Assembly: GCF_004664715.2 (NCBI RefSeq)
Contig: NC_051065.1
Coordinates: 148,549,596-148,613,595 of the forward strand
Source of the DNA: Peromyscus leucopus
Taxonomy: Eukaryota > Chordata > Mammalia > Rodentia > Cricetidae
DNA length: 64,000 nucleotides
Reading direction: 5' to 3'
Shown: in pieces, positions 57,001-64,000 of the stretch
How positions within the stretch are numbered: the stretch's first letter is position 1
Layout of the letters: every line of letters begins with the position of its first letter
Notes under the pieces: model-generated
The model's database searches: none
What the model saw: the letters and a program-made list of their open reading frames with translations, nothing else
What the model was told of the DNA's origin: nothing
Made by a program: the position numbers and the translations under genes

Positions 57001-57966
57001 GGAAGAAGGGTTTCCAAAAGTGCACACCACAATGATCTCAATTGTGTGAAGTGTGAGGCTGAGTGAGAAACTGCTTTTACCCTCCTCAACTTTAAAACCT
57101 CTCTCTATCTCCTTGTGTATGCTGATAAAGGAGCTGTAGTACTTCATAGTACACATCCAAAAGTGGATTTTAAAAACCAGGGTAATTGATTAATTATCCC
57201 ATAGCAGTTTTACAAGGTTGGGGAGGGGGCAATATGTCAGAGTTGCTGGATGCTCATCTTTTAGAAATTTAGAGTGGGTTGCTAGCACAAAATGGAATTT
57301 TCCTCTTTTAGGAATTTAGAATGAGCTCCTAGTGCAAAAGGAGTTTTCTTAGCCATCACAAACAAGGAAACATCCTTGTTGTTGGTGATGTCAGAGCCAT
57401 GGGTACCCAGCAAAGAGACGTGCACACCTGGTGTGAAACCAGCCCAAGAGAGAGAAGTGTGTGGTCAATAAAGCTGACATGGGTTGGAGACCTGAAGAGC
57501 ACTTTGACATCCCACATGGAGATTCAGAATTTGGAGATGGTCCTACTGGTTTTGGTTGTGCTTTGGTTGAGTATTCCCTCACCATGCTCCTTTCCTCCCT
57601 TTTGGAATGGTAATGTATATTCTGTGCCATTTTTCATTTTGGAAGGATAACAGTCAAGAGATTTCCTTGAATCTCAGAAGAGACTTTGGACTTTTAAACA
57701 GTGCCGAGACTGTGATAGGTTATGGGAACTTTTGAAGCTGCACCGAATGCATTTTTGCATGATGATATGACTACAAGTCTATGGAGGCCAAGGAGCAGAA
57801 TGTGGTGGTTTAATAAGAATGCTCCCTATAGTCCCATATATTTGAATGATTAACCACCAGGCACTATTTGAAAGGATAAAATGGATTAGGAGGTGTGGCC
57901 TTGTTGGAGGAAATGTGTCACTGGTGTGGGCTTTGAGGTTTCAAAGCCCCATGCCAGGCTCAGATG

Positions 57967-58066
<100 letters not shown>

Positions 58067-58313
58067 CTGTCTGTCTGTTCATCTGTCTTTCTGTCTGTTT
58101 CTCTGTGTATCCATCTCCCTCTCTGTGTAGGTATCAGGATGTAGCAATCGTCTACTGCTCCAGCACCTGCCTGTGTGCTGCCATGCTTATCTCCATGATG
58201 AAAAGGGACTAAGCCTCTGAAACTGTAAGCGAGATCCTAATTAAATGCTTTCATTGAAAGGAGTTGCCTTGGTCACGGTGTCTCTTCACAGCAATTTAAG
58301 TGTGACTAAGACA

Positions 58314-61300
58314 CTAGCCTTTGACTTCCAACCTTGATGTCTGAGCTAACATCTATTGATGAAAAAACACTCAAAGAACGTATCTCAGAATCAGAGAATG
58401 GTACCCTCTGTCCACCTGAAGCTAAGGATTCTGCACATCTAACACCTATAAATGTAAAGTCCCCCACCTTGCTGCAGCTGGGAAGTGTATTCCAATCTCT
58501 CTTCTCATTAATGTGACAAAACCTGAGAACAGCAGCATGAGTAGGGTTCCTTTTGGCTCACATTGAGGGCACAGTCTGTCAAATGAGAATCCACACCCAA
58601 TTGCTGCCATTGACATCTCCTTTCACAGGTATCACCAGGCTATCTAGGAATCTCTAGCCAATAGACACCCAAGAACCATGCTTTACCTGGGGGTGTGAGG
58701 TTTATATTAAAGAAGGTGTGCTGTCCACACTGCCTTCTCCACACCCCTTCCCTGAATCCTGTCTTGGAATCAAAGATAATCAAAGGCCCTGATTCCTGTC
58801 TTGAGAACTCTCACCATGCTGTCTGTCTCTGCTGTTGGGCTTTAACTCTCCTCAGAGCTTCTGCAGTGTGGTTCACTGTCCATCTGTCTGTCCATGGTGT
58901 CAATAACACTTTCACTAAACTCCTATCTGCCCCCACAATCCACTTAGTGAACTCCTTGAATCTGCACCTGAGAACTTTCAGTTTATCATGGAGGGGGACG
59001 TCTATTGGCAGGAGGGGGAGGGGCTTATCCCACTGTATCTGTAGCCAGAGGAGGCAGAGAGCAAGGGATGCTGGTGCTCAGCTGGCTTTCTCTTTATTAG
59101 TAGTTTATTGCAGCCCCTGGGATGATGCCACAGCACATCAACAACAGTCTTTCCACCTCTGTTAAGACAAATTAAAAACTTCCCCATGGCGAGTCCAGAA
59201 TCTAAAAGCAGGCAATATTGAATGTACTGATCTGTGACTTTCTTTTGTTTTGTGATGGCAAACAGCTAGTACCCTCATCCAGGGCCATGCTGCAATTCAG
59301 GGAAATGGGTCCATATCATCAAGATTCCCTGTGTTTGATATTTTGACTAGAGACAGGTTCTTCTTGGAGTTTCAAGGCCCATAACTGTTTGTGTTTCTAG
59401 GCTTTAAAAATCCCTAATAGGCGATGAGCATCATCTTTGTTCCTCGTACAAGATAAAGGAAGGACTCTGGAACTTGTCATGGACCTGCTGATCACATAAT
59501 GCAAGTTTCATTAATGATTTCAAAAAAAAAAAAAAAAAAAAAAATCCAGGCAAGAGCAACTTAAGGGAAAAGTGGATTTTTCTGGTTCACAATTCAAGGG
59601 TGTAGTCCATCATGATGGGGAAGTCAAGGCAGAGCAGGAACTAGAAGCGCCTAGTCACATGATATCCACAATCAGGAAACAGGATGAATGCATGCACGCT
59701 TGCTCAACACAATGAAGCAATGTGTGCTGCATATGCATTTGTGGACACCCAGGAGAGAAAATGGAAAGGAACGTGTTGTGTAAACACACTTTTCACAGGT
59801 ATTAGTCTCCACACACAGGGGGTTAATGAAGCAGCACTATAGTTCAGGGAGGAACTGTGACTGACAGGCATGAACTGAACATGGCCACAGACAAAGTGCA
59901 AGGAGCATGAAGAAAGAGCAGCATCAGCCTTCATTGCTGTTTGAGTCAGAGAAATCTAAACTATAATTGATAGACTTTCTATGGAGTCAGGCCCACCCAG
60001 ACCATCTCTTTTGGGACCATTATTTAGGAAGATGATCAGTAAATTTACTTTGCAAATTCCCTCCACAGTACCACCTAGACTTGTGTTTAATGATGTGGCT
60101 CATGAGATGTGTGCAACCTACAAAGGGCACTACTTCCTCTGCTTCCCATGAGGAAACAATCCTTGAAGCTCATCCTAGTGAGAAACATACTAGGAAGGAA
60201 ATTCTAGACAGTTCAGTGAGCCACGGTGACATGCCAAGCACTATCTCATGTGGAACATGCAGCTTTGACCATTGTGGTTCTCTTCCGCTTTGGTTTTGGC
60301 TTTTACACTGATTTGTGGAATCACACCATAGAATATATATGGAGGTCAGAGAACAACTTGAAAGTGTCAGTTCTCTCCAGTTCTGTGGGTCCCAGATATT
60401 GAAGCTGGGCCATCAGTCTTGCTAGCCAGCACCATCTCACTGTTAGGTCCAATGTCCAACTCCCAAAAGGACAGTTTGGTTTCAGAGCAGGCTGGAATCT
60501 GACCTGGTAAACACATGGATTGCTAGTGGATAATCAAAAGTCTAAAATCAGCATTTCTTAGAAATGTGTGCAGAGAGTTTCTGTATTTCAGGAAGAGCCA
60601 TCACTTCCCTTATCGTCACATATATGACCAGATGTCAAATCTAGAGCTTGAAGCCATGGCCACTACATGATAACCGGATACCCTGGCTCCTCAATATAGC
60701 AGCACCTAAACTCTCTATTTCCTAAGGCTCTCCTTGGGGTATCCAGGAGGAAGAGCATGTAACAAGCCTCCAGAAACTTGAGGCAGATGAACACCACCTT
60801 GGGATCCTCTCAAACAAGCCACAGCCAGCATGGAGACAAGAGAAAGTTAAGAGATAAAGTCAATGTCAACTTGTATCCTCTCAATTTCCAGGACTGCTTT
60901 CCTACAATTTACTCTCAAATATTCACATAAAAACATGGGCTTTATATAGGATAGTGTGGAACTCATGATTATACTGCCTCCCTCTGGCATGATGGTACTA
61001 TAGGCATGCATAATTACACCATTCCCACCCCATCAGATAGACTTCACCTGACTGTGTCAGAGTTAGGACTGTGTGTGTCCCTGGATAGATACTGGTGGCT
61101 TTGGTGTGGCAGTGGCCCCTCATGGTCCCTCCATGGTATAGGGGACGAAGGAGTATGACTCTTCCACCAGAGAGATGGTCCTTCCCAGCTCTCCTCTGGA
61201 CTCCACATGTCTGCCTCATCTCCTTCAGCTCTGCAAACAGGGGAGAAATTATTGCCAATAAACTCGAGGAGGAAGGCCTTGTTGGGATTTCTTTCTTTGC

Positions 61301-61887
61301 TTTTCAAATATAGTGGCTGAAATCTCCATTCTTATGATTTCTTTGGAATCCTTTTATAAGTCTTTGAGGATTCTTTCAGGAATGAAAATAAAATCTTCAT
61401 TGCATGCAGCGCAGAATGAGGCACCCCACCCCCTTTGCTAGTTCTGTAGCTGCTGTGCCCAGGGACCCGATGTCTGCCTTCTGGTCTTGATGATCTCAGG
61501 GTACCATATCGGAAGGATGTGTCCAAGAATGTTTTCCTTTCTATCTGGGTAGCTATCAGCTGACCAGCCATTCCCAAGTTATCCAGCTTCACTTCTGTGT
61601 TGATGAAGTAGAACACTGACCACTTTAACACCTCTATGGACTTTCTTTTGTTAAGATAATCATGTCCTTTAGGTATTTCTCTTAATGAGGTAGCGATATG
61701 TTCTAGAAACCAGTTTCTATAGATCCTCCATCAAGATTTTTCATTATTTGGTACGAATTAGTATCCATCAGATGGAATCCACACATATAGACTGCTACAC
61801 TGGCAGTACAGTGATTTCTTTTTTTTTCTTTTTTGAATTACTCATTTCCTAGTTTTATATTCTATTTTCTTTTTAAAAATCTTTTTA
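58314..61887. other. Region upstream of A2m, no supported gene
   Basis: About 3.6 kb with a poly(A) run at 59519-59544, an old repeat-like block at 59545-59700 and an antisense B3-type SINE at 60338-60447. Open frames of 76 to 156 codons occur on both strands (for example 58695-59165 plus and 61332-61631 minus), but none shows a domain, signal peptide or exon borders that I recognise. Confidence 0.45.
60338..60447 (-). mobile_element. B3-type SINE fragment
   Basis: GGAGGTCAGAGAACAACTTG followed by CAGTTCTCTCC and GTGGGTCCCAG, the usual antisense B3/B4-type order, diverged. Confidence 0.65.
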
Positions 61888-62053
61888 GCCAGGCGGTGGT
61901 GGTGCACGCCTTTAATCCCAGCACTCGGGAGGCAGAGACAGGCGGATCTCTGTGAGTTTGAGGCCAGCCTGGGCTACCAAGTGAGTTCCAGGAAAGGCGC
62001 AAAGCCACACGGAGAAACCCTGTCTCGAAAAACCAAAAAAAAAAAAAAAATCT
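61888..62053 (+). mobile_element. B1 SINE
   Basis: Sense B1 AGCCAGGCGGTGGTGGTGCA with the GGAAAGGCGCAAAGC block and poly(A). AATCTTTTTA on both sides is the target duplication. Confidence 0.95.
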
Positions 62054-62560
62054 TTTTATTCATTTTACATACCAACCATTGATCTCCCCTTTCAACCCTC
62101 ATCCCACTCCAACCCGTCTACCTCTCCAACCTACCCCTCTCCCCTCCTCCAAGCCTACCCCTAAGCCTGGTACATTCAGCTGAGGCAGGACCAAGCCCCT
62201 CCTCACTGCATCAAGGGTGAGTAAAGTGTCCATCCACAGGTAATGGGATCCAGAATGCCAGCTCATGCACTGGGGATAGATCCTGATCACACTGTCAGGG
62301 GCCCCTCCGACAGACTCAGCCACACATCTCTCTCCCATATGCAGAGGTTCTGATCCAGTCCCATGCAGGTTCCACAGCTGTCAGTCTAATGCTCGCGAGT
62401 TCCTATGACTTGGTTCAGTTGTCTCTGTAGATTTCCCCATCACGATTTCTTGTGCAGTGTTCTCTGTTTCACCTTCGGCTTCTTTCAGTTAATATTTTTT
62501 AGCAATTTCTTTCAGACTCCTGTCCTCAGTATTTCCAAGCAGTTTGCTGAAAGCCTCTCG
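62054..62560 (-). mobile_element. LINE-1 3' fragment, antisense
   Basis: Plus strand reads CTTTTTATTCATTTTACATACCAACC followed by C-rich sequence, the reverse complement of a LINE-1 3' end. The T-rich start continues left of the B1 at 61858-61888, so the B1 inserted into it. Confidence 0.78.
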
Positions 62561-63634
62561 TCAGTTTTTCTCTAGCTGGTGAGAGGTTCCTTGGGGTCTG
62601 CTTTCAGGTTCTGTATGACCTGCACTGAGAAGGAAACTACAGAGTTCAGAATAGCCGCTTCCTGGTCACAGATGGCCAGGCCACAGCAGGTGGAAATCTG
62701 CACAGCTGCCTGCAGCTCTGGAGCAGCAGTGTTGACTGATGTCTGAGGTCATCACACACCGGGAACGCTGGCCAGCAGTGGTCTGTGGTGGAGGTGGGAC
62801 TGTGTCTCCACATACCAGGCTAAGGAGAAGTGCAGGGATCTGGGGCCTTGTGTGCACACCAGCACTGCCGTGCTTTGCTGGAGTCAGGTGGTTCTGCTTG
62901 CTCTGTTCACCTGGAGCTGGAATGGGTATGCAGAGCTGGCCAAGCTACTACACATCTGATAAAAACAGCCAGGAAGATGTATGCTACCACCTGAACACTG
63001 TGCAACTGTGACATTTTCTATTGCTGTTCTTATTGAACACAGTACTAGAAATTTAATGCAGAACAATTAGACAATAAAAAAGAATTAAAGAAGTTAAATG
63101 ATCCCTGCTTGTAGATGCAATGCTTCTACACCTATAAAAGCCACAGAACTCTACTGAGTCTATTAGAACTGATAGATCTCTTAAATAAGTAGCTTTTTAA
63201 CATACTCCGAGCTCACTGAGAAAGAAATAGAAAGTCAGTCACATTCATAATAGCTACAATTAATTCCTAGGAATAAATACTGCCAAGAACATAAAAGTCT
63301 TCTGCAATGAGAACTATGTGACACTGAAGAAAGAAACTGAAGAAGATACTAACGGAGGAAAGGCTTCCCATGTTCATGGATTGGGAGTGATAAGAGTTTT
63401 AAAGCTGCTATGGAGGGAGACTAATTTTTCTTTGGGAGCCACTGGTGAGTTACTATGCTCCAGTAGATAACCCCACACCCATGCTCATACAGGTGACATT
63501 AATTAAATTAAATGGATCATTAAAAATAGCTGAGAGACATGGAATAGGAGGATATTTGTTGAGAAGGGGGAAGGGTCTAGAAATGAATGGGAGAGGATAA
63601 GAGAGGGTTACAGTGTGTAGCCATCTTTCTCAAA
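62561..63634. other. Unassigned sequence near the right edge
   Basis: 62600-62990 is GC-richer with open frames on both strands (62739-63011 plus, 62666-62857 minus) but no motif I can name; possibly old repeat. The rest is AT-rich without features. Confidence 0.35.
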
Positions 63635-63987
63635 TGTGGTCAGACTTTCCTTTGTGGGACCACCAGGTCCCAGTAATGACATGGAGACTCATTATTCATT
63701 ATGGAAACTTGGCCTTTAGCTTAGACTTGTTTCCAAGTAGCTCTTATAACTTAATTAACCCATACTTTTAATCTACATTCTGCCACATGGCTCAGTTACC
63801 TCTCCACAGTACAACATGTGACTTTACCCGAGTCTGCTAGCAAAATCTGCACACCTAGATTCCCCCTCCTCTTCCTCTCTCTCCCCAGAAATGCCTCCTA
63901 TCCTCTCTTGCCTAGCTATTGGCCATTCAGTTCTTTATTAAACCAATAAGAAGGTGCCTATGTAAAGACAGATCTTCACAGTGTACA
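63635..63987 (-). mobile_element. Solo mys-like LTR, antisense
   Basis: Bounded by TGTGGTCAGACTTTCC and CACAGTGTACA. It carries TCTGCCACATGGCTC and CTATTGGCCATTCAGTTCTT, counterparts of blocks in the 12124-12525 LTR, and is more diverged. Ends approximate; no target duplication found. Confidence 0.65.
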
Positions 63988-64000
63988 AAACAATTATCCC

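Overview
The window is vertebrate nuclear DNA from a rodent, most probably a cricetid (deer mouse, vole or hamster group). It holds spliced exons with GT/AG borders, B1 and B2 SINEs, rodent LINE-1 and long dinucleotide microsatellites. The cricetid suggestion rests on the B1 subtype (a TTTGCGCCTTTCCTGG block) and on many mys-like ERV LTRs. The species cannot be named from this alone.

The one protein-coding gene I can support is the 5' half of an alpha-2-macroglobulin gene (A2m) on the minus strand. Fifteen exons run from the start codon at 50947-50945 down to 13636. All phases agree and the joined coding sequence is 1836 nt, or 612 codons with no stop. It encodes a signal peptide, macroglobulin domains MG1 to MG5 and the beginning of MG6. 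Residues resemble rat A2M more closely than human A2M or mouse Pzp. The bait region, thioester and receptor-binding exons are not in the window; intron 15 fills 1-13635 and runs off the left edge. A TATA-like element lies about 90 bp upstream of the start codon.

Most of the remaining sequence is transposable elements, often nested. Intron 15 holds two mys-like ERV elements, one of them interrupted by an antisense relative and by a solo LTR, all with 6-bp target duplications. Intron 14 holds a class I ERV inside an ~811-bp segment that recurs in intron 4, where env and LTR remains of a class I ERV follow it. Intron 11 holds about seven copies of a ~217-bp tandem repeat. Intron 8 holds a MaLR-like LTR element, old LINE sequence and a three-copy ~160-bp tandem repeat. 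Intron 4 holds an old LINE-1 broken by a 5'-inverted younger LINE-1, a B2 and a composite SINE-like repeat. From 51.1 to 64 kb, upstream of A2m, I see only repeats and unassigned sequence. No bacterial-type system, CRISPR array or RNA gene is present.
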